Shown in pieces: positions 24,903-37,012 of a stretch of DNA of 64,000 bases; position 1 is the stretch's first letter, and the number at the start of each line of letters is the position of its first letter. Made by a program: the position numbers and the translations under genes. A model generated the notes under the pieces. It saw nothing but the letters and a program-made list of their open reading frames with translations. It was not told where the DNA came from and made no database searches. The stretch is from Hofstenia miamia (Eukaryota; Xenacoelomorpha; Acoela; Hofsteniidae), in NCBI GenBank assembly GCA_900660155.1, contig CABFPE010000611.1, forward strand, positions 171,702 through 235,701, written 5' to 3'.

Positions 24903-25039
24903 TCCAAATATTTGGCACTAAATTGCCAAATAATTGCCAAATTTTCCAAACTGATTTACTAGGGAGTCGTGTATTGACTTCTCGAGATGCGTCACAAGTA
25001 CCGCAAGCCATGGGATGAAATATGAAAGAATTTTCAAGC

Positions 25040-26150
25040 TCTAAACTTTCGATAATTTCAATATACATATGTATAGAATTAAAAAATTAATATATGCTTC
25101 TACCTTTTGTTATTATACTTTTATACTATACATAGAATGCAGAAATATATTTTTACTATTTGCTTTGAAAAATAACAATTATATTCTATAGAGATTTTCA
25201 ATTTGGTAACAAGCACGGAACAGCACGGAACAAAAATGTCTATAAAAAATTTGCAAGAACATAGTCCGCCTCGCATCAAACATTTGACGCAAGCAACCCA
25301 CCCCTTCCTACTGCCCTGAATATATTACTGAAGGAAACTACGACCGACTTAATTTTCAATCGAACCTCCTGTAATCTAAGCTTAACAAATAATAATTATT
25401 CTGTAAAACCCCAAATTATTAAAAAATATCGATTAAGTATTCAATGTAAAAACTTTCATTTGTAATAGTTCTGATAATGAAACAAAATGCAGTCGTCCTT
25501 GGATAGTACCAACGAATTGACATCATGCTTTCAATTTATATTTAGATGCATCCAGTAAGTTCTAAGTTAATATACCCTTAGGTATGTATGAAGAAATTTT
25601 ATCTAACTTTATATTAATATCATGATAAGTTTAAGTATAATTTGAATAAAGCAATTTGGTGCATGCTTTATATAAAAAAGAAAAAAATTTAAGTATTTAT
25701 TCCCATCGTTGATTTATCAATAGAAAAATTTAATTTCTATTTCAAACACTTTATTCTCTAAATCATGTCAATATGCAAACCGTCTTTGATGACTTATAGT
25801 TGACCATAGTTTCTTATAGTTAAAAGATGTCCATACCAATTAGCTTGGAATTCGCAATAACTTGCAAAAACTTTATATTTTCAGTTTCCATGAGGTAACG
25901 GTATACTTGCGAAAGCTTCAGCACTGGTATTTAAATGTTTAAAACTATTAATTCCAGAAGTTCGGAAGTTGCATTTAATGTTGAGAAAATATTGCAAATA
26001 TGACTTAAATTAAAAAAGGGCACAAAACAGATTAGTTATCATTAAACTTAAATAACGGCTACAGATTGGCTTCAAACTTACAAAAAGGAGATAATCTTAC
26101 AATAAAGTTCAAACTTTGATTTCTAAGCAGGTTTGTACTCTGAAAAAAAT
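25040..26150. other. Flank of GST-B, paralogous to the flank of GST-C
   Basis: CAACCCACC...CCTAC, GGAAACTACGACC, CTCCTGTAATCTAAGCTTAAC and CAGTCGTCCTTGGATAGTAC at 25295-25510 match 43290-43310/44031-44055 plus 45236-45405. The second set is split by a LINE, so 25.3 kb is the unfilled version of that site. No gene recognised. Confidence 0.65.
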
Positions 26151-26159
26151 TTTTGGTAG

Positions 26160-26700
26160 TATATATTCATGTAGCACATATAGATATTCGAAAAATATTT
26201 GATTTTTGATTACGTACCTCATGATTTGTGTATTATGAAACTTGAGCATAAATTTGAAATTGGTGATAATTTTCTTATCTAAATGGACTTACTCAATGGG
26301 TGTCTGTAAATTTCCATTTATCAAGGCTAAGGCAATAATGAGTGACGTACTACAGGGATCCTTCTTGGATCAAATCCTGTTCCTTAATTTCATTGATGAT
26401 ATTAGTGCGTGTTGTTCAATAGTTCTGAAGATGCGTTAGATAATGACATTTCGAATCTCAAGCAATGATTTTGTAGGAACTTAGTACCGTTTAGTAACAT
26501 CCACTTTAAATTATACGGAAACAATTAAAGATCTAGGTGTTACATTAAGAAAAAAAACTTTCTTGAATTTAACCAATTATATTACAATATTTCAAAATGC
26601 AATGAGCTCTGAGAATATTTCAAAGAGCAATTCCCAAAAAATACAGTTGAAAAAATCTAAACAAGTCGTTGATACTATTATGAATGCGAGTATCATTTGA
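26160..26700 (+). mobile_element. LINE relic, reverse-transcriptase core
   Basis: Around 26170-26270 the broken frame reads DIRKIFDF, then VPHDL, then KLEHKFEIGDNFL, matching LDFSKAFD.VPHDLLL.KL. An open piece then gives SDVLQGSFLDQILFLNFIDD (family: SGVPQGSVLGPLLFLIFIND). Near 26520, TIKDLGVTLRKKTFLN matches the KYLGV.L post-RT block. Several stops are present, and the FADD catalytic block was not found. Confidence 0.75.
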
Positions 26701-27269
26701 TATCCTAATCAAAAAATCTTAATTATCTTTAACATTTGCACAGCTGATGCTCCACGGAATTTTTTGGTCATGGTGAAGATCTCAGTTACATCAATCGAAT
26801 TAAGGCATTTAATATATTGCTTACATTATCATGATCTAACATATTTTACCAAGTTGATTAAAGATAAATGCAATACTAAAAAATCTATGATCACATTATA
26901 AATTTTGAGTCTGGAATCGCCATCAAAAGACATATTTAAATACAAAAGAACCAAAAATAGCAAACTGAAAATTATTGTTCTATAGTGTTTGTATCCTTGG
27001 CAAACTATCTTTTTCAATACTTCTCAATCAATGTATTCGAGAATTTTCCAAGGACTAATGAGTTCAAAAGAATATTTTTTGAATGTTTTCATAATGAATA
27101 TACTCAAAATAGTTAAAAGAGATTTATAAAATGTTCCTGTATAACTCATGCTAAGTAAATCAATCATTTATTTATTTATGTATTTATCTAAAGTGTAAAT
27201 TAATGCATGGTTTAAAGATAAAATTTCAAATTTCATTGCTGAAGTTCTTCAAAATATAAACTTAAGCAT
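26701..27269. other. AT-rich 3' flank of GST-B
   Basis: No gene seen. An open 62-codon minus frame (27017-26829) is hydrophobic and unassigned. Confidence 0.4.
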
Positions 27270-27275
27270 TTTATT
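27270..27275 (-). terminator. Poly(A) signal of GST-B
   Basis: AATAAA on the minus strand about 100 nt after the stop codon, a position equivalent to copies A, C and D. Confidence 0.6.
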
Positions 27276-27373
27276 TATAATAAACATTACATATAATTAT
27301 TCTAGATTAAATGAATGATGAATTAACAGAAGAGTTTGCATGAATTTTAAAGACATAAGCATCTTGAACACAA

Positions 27374-27793
27374 CTAAGTTGGACGTGGTGGAACGTTTGG
27401 ACCTTTGCGTTTGTTAATGTGCTCTTTAATACCTTGATGATTGAGGACCCTGTCGACAATGGCATTAATTTTTGGACTGAGACTCTCTCTAAAGTTAGGT
27501 GGCAAGAACGCGTTGCCGAAATTACAAGCATAAGCTAAAGCGATGTCAGCAAACGTGATCTTATCTCCAAGCAGATAATCACCTTTGGCCAACTTCTCAA
27601 GCACCTCTGCTGTTTTGATGTATCTCTGCAAATTCTCTTTTTTCAATTCATCTAGTTGCTCATTAGAAACATCCTTTGTATAATATTTTGGCATGTGGTG
27701 TTTAATAGATGGGTCAACGCAATCTATGATGATATAGTCGGCAAAAGAGTTAATTTCCAACTCTTCTAGATCATTGTTTCCCAGTAATCCAGA
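27374..27793 (-). CDS. GST-B exon 3 (C-terminal helical domain)
   Basis: Starts SGLLGNNDLEELEINSFADY (copies A, C and D start AGLL) and ends KGPNVPPRPT-stop. The segment LAKGDYLLGDKITFADIALA holds the conserved GD..T.AD motif (N-capping box plus Asp of the GST C-domain). Private changes against D include SFADY for SYADY, EVLEK for ELLEK and LNHQG for YNHHG. Confidence 0.92.
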   Translation of the reverse strand, partial: SGLLGNNDLEELEINSFADYIIIDCVDPSIKHHMPKYYTKDVSNEQLDELKKENLQRYIKTAEVLEKLAKGDYLLGDKITFADIALAYACNFGNAFLPPNFRESLSPKINAIVDRVLNHQGIKEHINKRKGPNVPPRPT

Positions 27794-29107
27794 CTAAATA
27801 TAAGTTAATAATTTATTGTTTACATAAGACTTCCAATATATCATAATACGTTGTTAATGAATCAAGGATATTTTATAAATTCAAAACTTTTGGAAAGTAA
27901 TTCGTTTTCAACAAATTTACTTAAGAGGTTGGATAAAGATTCTGCTTTTTTATTGCCTAAACACGTAGAAATTAACTAGTTTCATAGTTATGCCAGTACT
28001 CATATCCTATTATCTTATTAAGACGGAATTCTTACTAGTTACACAGGTAGCTTCCAAAACGAGCTTGATCACAGAGAGCCACAGAGCGATCGCATCCTAT
28101 TTCGAATGTAAAGCTCTGTAATTCTTTCTGTATTACAAATTTCAAGCATGATCTCAACTCAATGTATGAAAATGTTCTGTTAAAAGCAATCCCTAATATG
28201 CTTAATTCGAAGACTACTCATGTTCCTTTCGACAAATTAAAGCTTATAACACTAAAACAGTGCCTAATCATTGAGAATAAATTTACATTTGAAGTTTGAA
28301 ATGTGAAAACTTTTGAATAGAAAAATGATTTCGACAAATATCAAATTCAATGAGATTATCAACATAATTGGAAGCATCTGTTTTTGATAGTATTTATGCT
28401 GAATGAATAATGAAGCAAACAAAAATGCTTAGAGATCATTTTGACAAATTGTCGTTTTTCTAGTACTAATTGCATCCATGAATATCTCAACTTCATCCAG
28501 TGATGCCCATGATCGAATAACATTGAGGTTTCTCATAGGGGAATGCAAAGACATATTTCGTTTAACCTTGGCAGGCGAATAAAACTAGGAAACTGCATGT
28601 TAATTTCCTGTAGAAGACAAATGTACCGCTTGTTATCTAACAATTAAAATTAAAATAGATTTTAATGTACATTATATTGATTATGAAAAAGAGATGTCTG
28701 TGAGCCTGATTACTTATGGATTTTCCTTGGCTAAATCAATGGATTTGGGCTTGTCTAAATAAACCTCTAGGTTGTAAGTGAGGATTGATTTATTACAGTG
28801 GTATAATCTCTTCATTGCTACATTAAATGTATTTAAGAAGCTCTTTGAATGATATAATATCTTTAATTTATATTTTCAAAAACATTTTCAAACCTTTTTG
28901 GCATAAAATTTTGCCAGAGCCATTGATTGAGCATATCGTTTTCCTTCAATATCCATGAATGGTACAGAACCAAAGGGGCTGTCATTTTTGTATGTGGCCC
29001 TAATGTTGTTTACTTCTGTATATTCGATTCCTCCATAGGCTAAGACGAAGCGAATAAGTTCAGCGCGTGCTTGAACGGGAAAATAGTAAAGTACTGGTGT
29101 TGACATT
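27374..29107 (-). CDS. GST-B: sigma-class glutathione S-transferase (intact)
   Basis: The gene has two coding exons on the minus strand: exon 2 (29106-28894, 71 codons from the ATG) and exon 3 (27793-27374, 139 codons plus stop). They join in phase 0 across a 1,100-nt intron (27794-28893) with a GTTTGA donor and a TTTAG acceptor. The 210-aa product has the usual length of sigma-class cytosolic GSTs. These dimeric enzymes conjugate glutathione to lipid-peroxidation products, and some act as prostaglandin D synthases. I chose the ATG because it follows the exon-2 acceptor directly (TTAG-A-ATG), as in all copies; six extra in-frame codons upstream are intron. No stop or frameshift is present. 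A 5' non-coding exon and promoter lie at 29458-29582. The head-to-head partner is relic GST-E at 33-37 kb. Confidence 0.9.
28894..29106 (-). CDS. GST-B exon 2 (thioredoxin-fold domain)
   Basis: MSTPVLYYFPVQARAEL places the catalytic Tyr at residue 8, followed by the ARAE.IR helix typical of sigma class. FGSVPFMDIEG (about 45-55) carries the cis-Pro loop that binds the glutathione backbone. QS at 60-61 is the gamma-glutamyl contact. The exon ends ALAKFYAKK, with Phe where other copies have Tyr. Confidence 0.92.
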
Positions 29108-29457
29108 CTAAAAATCGTTATCAAATAAATCGTTACATGTGCTAAAAATATGATGATACGTGAATAGGGATTTTTTAGGATGGCCTAAGATTTTTAACGA
29201 CCCAAATCCTAATCCTGAAATTAAATGAATTATATTTACTATAATAATACAAGTAATATATGACTAACTTATTTGCTCCATTAAGCAGTAGATAGTAACT
29301 CAGACAATAATTCCTGCAAATTCACTAGCTGTGTTCCAGAAAGTGCAGCAGGAACGTATTCAAATGCCTATATATAGTATATTGGACAGTCCAACAAATT
29401 TTAATTTAGAATTAAGAAATATTGCAATAAGAAACTAACAGATACAATACTACTTAC

Positions 29458-29519
29458 CTCAAGATAAAACTTAGACTGAATACCCATTGATATTTTTTTT
29501 ACTTTTATGTGTTACATAT
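29458..29519 (-). other. Non-coding exon 1 of GST-B
   Basis: Minus-strand exon ending in a GAG/GTAAGTA donor at 29458/29457. With the acceptor before 29107 it defines a 350-nt intron 1 (29108-29457). The start is inferred from the TATA position. Confidence 0.6.
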
Positions 29520-29582
29520 ATTTGTTCGCACTATGCTAATTCTATTAATAAGCTTCCAAATTGCACCAATATGCATAACTAA
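29520..29582 (-). promoter_or_regulatory. Core promoter of GST-B
   Basis: Minus-strand ATGCATATTGGTGCAA, then a variant TATA box TATTAATA at 29551-29544, then AGTGCGAACAAATATATG. The head-to-head partner GST-E has the same TATTAATA variant, while A, D and the orphan blocks have TATAAATA. Confidence 0.7.
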
Positions 29583-32039
29583 ATATATAGCGAATTAGTG
29601 TAATTTTTTACAATAAAGGTCACGGCTGAATTTCAATTCATGCTTAAAATCATAATGGCAACCCCCGCAACCCGGCCCATGACCCCACAGATTAGTCTTT
29701 GTTGAACTATGATTTTCCCTCATCTGCGCATTATCTTAATGCCAGTAGTTATTTTTTATACTTTCTATTTCAATTTCAGAAACTGCAATTCTTTCAAATA
29801 TACTTATAAGATGTTGAAACATTGTGGTTAATCTAGTGCACTCGCTTATCCTTTGATACATTGAGACTTACAATATTTTCCTTTTGTTCTTATTTTTTTC
29901 CAATTTTGCATACTTGTCCATGGATCGATTTTTATGAATCCAGATCCAATGTCATATACATTGATGCAGCAATCAATAATGAAATGGATAAGTAAATGGC
30001 AGAATAGAATCAAATTCTGAAAGTGATTCTAAGAAATTAATCAACAGTCCAAGTTGAAGTTAAGTAAGCTGTAGAAAAACAGGTCTAGGAATTTAACAAA
30101 AGAAACAATTCTAATAACTAACTCCAATGAAAACAAGAATAAGTTTCTGATCCTGAGGAAGTAGCAACACAATGCATAATAATGACCTAAAATTTACGCA
30201 TGCAAAACTTTAGGTTTTGATAAACACGTATTTATATATTAAGCCTTTCGTAATCGTGCTGACGAATAAATGCAATTTATAACAATATATTATTGCTAGA
30301 TTTGGAAAAATACTCTAATTTTTTATTCAATTACGCAATCAACAGGGAGCTACAGATATAAAGACACAAAACTGTAATTCAGCTTAATACACCAGTGATC
30401 ATCAAGATTTCCGGAGAAGATAACAAAATTTTCGTACCCTAGTTGAAAATTATTGTACAGTTTTCTATATGTTGAAGCCATGGTTTGCATCAATTAACAG
30501 ATGTACATGATGATAATCGATTTGCAGATTCGTTTATATCACTTATGACAAATAATTTTGAAAGTTTAACCCAACAAGGAGTTCTTTCCGCTAATAAACC
30601 AATTTGACATATCCTAGACATACTGCTGTACCTCTTTGTGATGAAGTTGGACATAAAGTGTATTGTTTCAACTGGGACTTGTCCCAATCTGTATGGAAAA
30701 TACAAACACTGAGGAGTAAAATGAAACTTTACTCAACTTTCAACAAACCATTTGTTACTGCAAATTTTCATTTTTATCATCAATTGAAAACTTCAATGCA
30801 TGAAACACTTAGAGATGCAGCTGTTGTTTTATGAGAAGTGAGTGTGACAGTGGAACTGGAAACGTATAATACAAGACTAAACTAAATTTATCTAAGAATG
30901 CAGATATCAATCAAATTATGGAAATTGTTGCTGATGTTCTGAATTGAGAAAAAATCCAAAGTCTAATATTTTGTTAGTTTGGAGGTTGAAGGAGTTTTCT
31001 TGAGTCTCACCAGCTTCCTTTTTTGTCTATTTTCATCTATTTCATATAACTTCTTTAAAATATAAATGGTATTATACAGATTTGAAAGATGGACAGCGAA
31101 ATTTGAGATCATCAATTCCTTTTCTAACATGTTTAATCTTGTGGCATCGTCCCAATTAAGACTGCAGAAAATGCAAAAACTCACTTTTAACGTTTGTGTA
31201 AATGGTTTATTATTGTTGTGTACAAAGTTTTGATTGCTTTTGCTTATCCGAAGTTATTTGCCATAGGTTTGTGTTAGAGGAAAAGTATAGTTGAGCATTT
31301 TAATGGTTTCCCTTCCTATTGCCGCTTTCAACTATTTATATTTTGTTTTATGAAGAGCGTCATATGTTTAAATTCAAAGTGTAAAAAGGGAAATTGTAAA
31401 ATGACAAACAGCTACTCTTAATGATAGCATTTAAATTGGAGAACACATAAATTTGTTTCAATAAAACGTTTTAACTTAAACATATTGTTGCTATTGATGA
31501 CGTTACTAGCAATGTGAAATTGTCATTTATGTGTGCCCTGTATTTAAATGTTATGAATTTGATAATTGTATAGGGTATCCATACGCGCTTGAGTGAGCAG
31601 TATATATTGGGGCCAGTTTGCACTGGAACGCGTTACCATTTTTTTCACACAAATGTTTATATAAGCTGAATCTTTCATTTTCAGTCTACTTCCCTAACAA
31701 TGACAACAAATACATGTAAGCGCATCTACTTTAAATAACTCTTTCACATCAGTGGAAAATCAAACTGATATTTTGTGCCAATTATTTCATTTTGGTATCA
31801 TAAAACTAAATGGTATTATTTAACTTACAAATAAATTCAAATTAATATAAATTATACTTTTTCAAAAATCCTTATTTCCAGCATTTACAATTGTATATCG
31901 CTTTGATGATAGTATGCCAGAAAGGTCATTAGTTGTACCATATTATATGTGATTTGAGAACTTAAAACATTTACGTTGACAAGTGAGTTAGATAATAAGC
32001 ACAATGATGATTACTTGAAAGAAATTTTAAAATGGAAGA
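29583..32039. other. Spacer of head-to-head pair 2
   Basis: Paralogous to 5.5-7.3 kb (see 30710-30780 and 31140-31290). No complete gene recognised. Open frames at 30490-30705 (-), 30604-30834 (+) and 30963-31184 (-) are short and have no identifiable domain. ACCAGTGATCATCAAGATTT at 30391 recurs near 50213 and 50287 in the pair-3 spacer, so all three spacers share ancestry. Confidence 0.5.
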
Positions 32040-33010
32040 AGAATGATCCATTTTCAAGTATGCTTTAAATTGTTCAACCTTTGCAGTTATATACAAGAAC
32101 AAGCAAACGATTTTGAATGAATTAAATGTTGCTGTGAATCTGAAGCAATGAATATCATTTTTATTGTTACAAAGAATTAATGTGCCATGTAAAAAATCCC
32201 TTCACTGTATCACTGACCTTAAAATGCTCGTTTGGTATTATATATTTTTCTAAAGAAATGTATTAAAATGTTTCTTCAATAAATTGTTGAGTTAAGAATG
32301 TGATCTCTATCCACATTTTATATTCATTCCTCCACACTAAGAAACTTTACATCTTGCATATGGGTGAAATTTGCCTAGGCCTCCTCCAATACTAAGGCCG
32401 ACCTTAGAAATGGTATTTTATGCAGTACAATAACAAATGTTTGAACTTACTGCCTAAAAATAATTTATTACGACATTGAATGGCTTACAGTTGCATCATT
32501 ATCCTTGTAGGTTAGTTGAAAGTGTCGCACAATTATGGCTAATAAAATATCAAAAATGTAACAATTTCTCTGATTATAATTGCTATAGTAAATAAAAAAC
32601 AAATCAAGCCTACGAAATTCTATGCAGTATCTCTCATTCAATTTCTTTGATTACCCCACAAATAAATTTTACAATTTTTCTTTTATGTTGTAAATGTACT
32701 TTGCATATGCCCTAGAAATGATATTTTATGCTGTAAATATAATCCTATGCCAATAAATGCCTTGCAGTTATTTCATTTATCTTCTTATTGTACTCAAAAT
32801 TATCGGAAGATTATACCTAATATTACTTTTTAATATTTACTATAGTAAATAAATAATTATAGCGATATAACACTTTGTTTAATTGTAATAGACATTATAT
32901 TAATGAAATAACTAATTAATCCTAACATATTACATGCATTATCGCTTTTATTGTTGAATTGAATTGTGTTGATGACCTCTATTGTAATAAGCAACTTTAA
33001 TGTGTGATAC
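32040..33010 (+). repeat. Upstream block of GST-E, paralogous to 11.04-11.72 kb and the 8-9.9 kb units
   Basis: Shares CAATAAATTGTTGAGTTAAG, ACTAAGGCCGACCTTAGAAA and GTAGGTTAGTTGAAAGTGTC with the orphan blocks. Because it leads directly into an exon-containing GST relic, it shows what the orphan blocks once were. Confidence 0.75.
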
Positions 33011-33020
33011 AGTAAACTAA

Positions 33021-33082
33021 GTTATGCATATTGGTGCAAATTGGAAGCTTATTAATAGAAGAAGGATAGTGCGAACAAATAT
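33021..33082 (+). promoter_or_regulatory. Promoter of relic GST-E
   Basis: ATGCATATTGGTGCAA, variant TATA TATTAATA at 33050-33057, then AGTGCGAACAAATATAAATA. Confidence 0.65.
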
Positions 33083-33141
33083 AAATAACACACAAAAGTC
33101 AATAATTAATCAGTGGTTATTGAGTCGAAAATTTTATTGAC
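33083..33141 (+). other. Non-coding exon 1 of relic GST-E
   Basis: Ends TATTGAC before a GTAAGT donor, the strongest donor match among plus-strand copies, even though the coding exons downstream are ruined. Confidence 0.5.
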
Positions 33142-33832
33142 GTAAGTAGTTTTATATGTTAATATTTTCAAATAAGGCAATTAACCATTTATATTTCTGT
33201 GACTGTATAACATTGTCTATGTTTAGGATATTAATGAAATGTTATTTGCGGGCTATTTTAATTTACAAAATTGAATTTTTGGAAGTAATGTTTTGATAAA
33301 TCTTAAGAAATTGAGTTGAATATATGCTTTTCTAAATTTGCCCAAAATGACATGGAATACAGCGAATTTTTAATAAATATAAATGAGGAATACCCTGCGT
33401 TCTGAGTTGTTCAATCATCCGTATTAACGGTTCCTCTTACACTCCCTGAAATATAGCACATGAATTTGCAGGAATTATTGTCTGAATTACTTTTTTGTGT
33501 TTAATGGAAAAAAATTTCACTGATTTTAATATGAGTTTTCAATGTTATCAAATGAAAACAATAATTTATTTATGCCATTTTTTCAAACAAACTTCGAAAA
33601 CCCGATATTGAAAATTCGTAATTTCGCTCACGGAAATCACTATTCACATCATTAATTTTTAGCACTTGAAGTTTTTTAAATGCTAACTCCAGTGATTTAC
33701 TATTTTCCCATTCAAGCAAACGCAGAACTTATTAGCTTCGTCTAAGCATGTGGATAGAGGAATCGGCGGCCCTTTTGTGGTACTGTACCATTTATATACA
33801 TTGAAGGAAAGCGGTTTACTCAATCACTGGTG

Positions 33833-34045
33833 TATTTAGGGAAGACATGAGGCAATGCCCCACCCTTCTAGATTTCAACATTGATTCTTTAAAATAGTTC
33901 ATGAAAAATACTCAAAATTTAAGAACTAAAGTTGCCAAAAACATTAAATACCAATTTTTGTAATATTTTGACAGATTTTGGAAGGATTTCCCATATAATA
34001 GAACACTAACCAGACGAACACTGAGAAATTCTTGGTCACGCTTTT
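33833..34045 (+). mobile_element. Possible insertion inside exon 2 of GST-E
   Basis: CTCAATCACTGG just before and CTCAATCAATGG just after the block look like a 12-bp target-site duplication of the exon codons AQSMA. The 200-bp content is AT-rich and non-coding, with no visible inverted ends. Confidence 0.4.
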
Positions 34046-34899
34046 GTGCTCAATCAATGGTTCTAACAAAATTTATGCTAAAATCGTTTGAAAATGTCTT
34101 TGAAAACTTAAATATGTAGAATGAGTTATACTTGAAGTTTAAGTAAAGCTTTTTTTTAACAAAATGCGTTTCGGTAAGGAAGAAAAGTAGCTAACAAACC
34201 CACATTTTAAATGGAGATGTAACGTTTGCAACAGCTTAAAATGAAAAACAGGCAAAAATTTTAAATATATAATCAAAAAAATAAAAAAATTCTTCAATCA
34301 AGTTCAAAAAATTCCGAATATATTATTTGTATCCATTCGAAATTAAGCCCTAAAATTCCACATGCCAGTATTTTTTTTCATGATAATTGAAGATACTCTT
34401 CTTCAAGATCCCATATATTAAATGGAAATGCAAAGCCTGCAACACATTAAAAATGAATAATTCACTCCTAGCTTATGTATTCCTCTTCCTACATACTAAA
34501 TCATATTTGTTTGTATTATATGAAAGTATACATGCAATTGCTTGAAGCAATGGGGAACTGTTAATTTTCATAACTCACCATTAATTTTTTCTGGCTTAAC
34601 CCTGCGCCTAGCAGTGATAATTTGGAATAGATCGCGTACTTTTAAAATGTTTTATTAATCAAAACAAATATAACTCCACCTTATCAATGATGTCAACTAT
34701 CTAACGATTGAGAACTATCTGATGACTTACATTGTATCGTAGTAATCAGCATTTCTTGTTGTTATTCTTCACTTTCGTTTTGGACTAATCATTTCTTTCA
34801 TATTATAATTTTATTGCTTCATTTATTCATCACTCGATGATTCCTTAAAATAATTTAATTTTTTTTCGATTTTATAATAATGTTAGCTGAAGTTACACT

Positions 34900-35370
34900 A
34901 CCTTTGAATATCAATTAGTCTGATGAAATGACTGAAAAAATACAAACATTTGATAAATTTTTCCCGTTCGTAATTTGTATTAGTTAGCTTTAACAAGATT
35001 TTAAAAAATGAGTTTAATTTATTATTGAAAAAATTGCTCAAAATGGATAGTATATTTACTAAGAACATCTTAAGACTATTTAATTCTTTCAGATTTGTGG
35101 GATTTTTTTTCTCGACAAATTCCTTCATAATCTGCCACACGTTCTCTATGGGTACTAGATCTGGCGAATTCGGTGGCCACTTGAATATTATAATTGGTAA
35201 AATATTCTTTTGTCGATGTTGAGATATGAGGGGTTGCTCCATCTTGTTTTAAGATTCATGAATCGGGATATAAGCAGGTTGCGTGTGGTACAAATTCCTC
35301 AAGTATTGGGCAAAATTTTGAAGAATTAATTGTACCAGTGCCATCTAGTGTGAAAACTAATGATAGTCAA
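34900..35370 (-). mobile_element. Tc1/mariner transposase relic (DDE domain end)
   Basis: On the minus strand: LDGTGTINSSKFCPILEEF, then a stop, then LKQDGATPHISTSTKEYF with the second catalytic Asp (QDGA). A frameshift is followed by WPPNSPDLVPIENVWQIMKE with the catalytic Glu (PIENVW) and KNPTNLKELNSL. Order and spacing fit the C-terminal half of a Tc1-like transposase. The N-terminal half and inverted repeats were not found. It lies in the intron of relic GST-E. Confidence 0.8.
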
Positions 35371-35399
35371 ATTTTGAAAAGTAAACACTTTTTTTACTT

Positions 35400-37012
35400 A
35401 TACATGCTTATAGGATTGAGCAAAGTTTTCCGAATAACATTTATCCAACAATTTGGAGGATTCATTCGAAAATTAATTGTAAGTGATCATTTGAATTTAA
35501 AGTTCTATTGATTTACTTCAGACGCTTGGGAAATTATTCAGTGTAAACATTAGAAATAGCTAATTTTTTTTTTAAAAAAAGAGATATATTGGTCGATTAA
35601 TTAGGCTTCTGCCTACAAAAGCTTTTCAACGAGGCTTTTTCTGTGGTACATTAACAAGAATTCTGTTTGTATTACATACAAAAATAGGAACACCCTATGT
35701 TCACCAGACATCACAGAAACACCATCATGAATATGTGAAATTACTCTTTCAAATATCAGAGAATGATTCGCTATTGTATTGCAGATGTATTTGAAAATTA
35801 CATTTTCTCAACAATGCTCAACAAATTCAATGTTAAGTAAACCTACTCTAGCGTCAAGCAATGTGCTCTCGTCAATTCTTATCCGAACTGCTATTAATGC
35901 AAGACGAAAATGATTGAAATAAGGCCAAATCATCCGCAGTCTTGGATTTTACCATACTAGATAAAATATTGATTCCGTATTCTGGATGTCTGGTAGACAT
36001 CATGATATGTCATGAAGGTGGTTGCCAAATTCTAATGGTTAATCTTTGCTTAAATTGAGAAACAATCTACCCTCAATTTCATAGCTGCAAAACTCTGTTT
36101 TCTCTTGTTTTCTCTGAATGGCAACGAAATTTATCCCGTGTTTAATAAGAAATTTCAATTTGAAAATGGAACAAAACTATTTGGTGTTATTTGTCATTGT
36201 GGTATATGAGCATCCTATTTGTGGTATTTGTGACTTTGAAAATTTTTATTGTTTTTCCAAGACTTCATTAACTGAATATCATATATACTAATGTTATGAC
36301 TCTGTAGCCCCCATACAAACGAATTTCCAGACCTTAACTTCATTAAAAGTAAACCTTTACTTTCCAGCTTTGCAAATTATGCCGAATTTAGGATATGCAT
36401 AACAAAATACTTTATAAAGACAGAATATTTCAGCCAAGGGTAGTTGTTATACCATGATGAATCAAAGCATCTTTTCACATAACCAAAATTGATATTAGAA
36501 TGGGAGGCCAATCGAAGTTGAACAAATTCCAAAATTTACCAATTCATGAATAACAGATTGTTTAAGCACACATGACAAGGATTTTTCTGAAATACTTAAA
36601 GTTGTGTTTTTATATGGACAAGACGCATCTTGGTCCTGTCAAACAAAGTAGACTTTTACCAAGGACATAAAAAGTTGATCAATATAGTTTATATGACATC
36701 ATTGGGATTTCGGGATAATACATGCAGGAAACCGAGATAAATTCGATATTTCATTTTGCAATATTTCATGAAGCATAAGAAGTTTATTGCTGCTTGTTTA
36801 GCCCACAAAATCTTTAACCAACCCATTCTGTAAATCTAGGGAAAACGAGTTTCTTTCCAAGAGTTTAGGATTTTCAAACTTTTCCTGATTAATTCAAAAT
36901 TTAAAATTTTGAAATTTCCTGGATTAATTTGGTTAACAAATGAATATGCATCTCCAGTATTATAGTTAATTGGAACTTTTATGCATAGAATATATTATTA
37001 CGTTCTATTTAG
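35400..37012. other. Remainder of GST-E intron 2
   Basis: No gene recognised. The last 150 bp (TTTCTTTCCAAGAGTTTAGG, TTAACAAATGAATATGCAT) match the intron end before exon 3 in relics F1/F2 and in GST-D. Confidence 0.5.

Larger units (their letters stand above)
22779..24964. mobile_element. Composite element with inverted ends and palindromic arrays
   Basis: The left end starts CCCTAGTAAATACGTTTGG, and the right end, read on the opposite strand, starts CCCTAGTAAATCAGTTTGG. The match continues as AAAATTTGGCAA, giving about 30 bp with two mismatches. Inside are three clusters (22796-22910, 23535-23625, 24765-24955) built from TTTGGCAAATATTTGCCAAA-type self-complementary words, a 300-bp direct repeat and an LTR-retrotransposon pol relic. 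No target-site duplication is obvious and no transposase is encoded. Confidence 0.45.
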
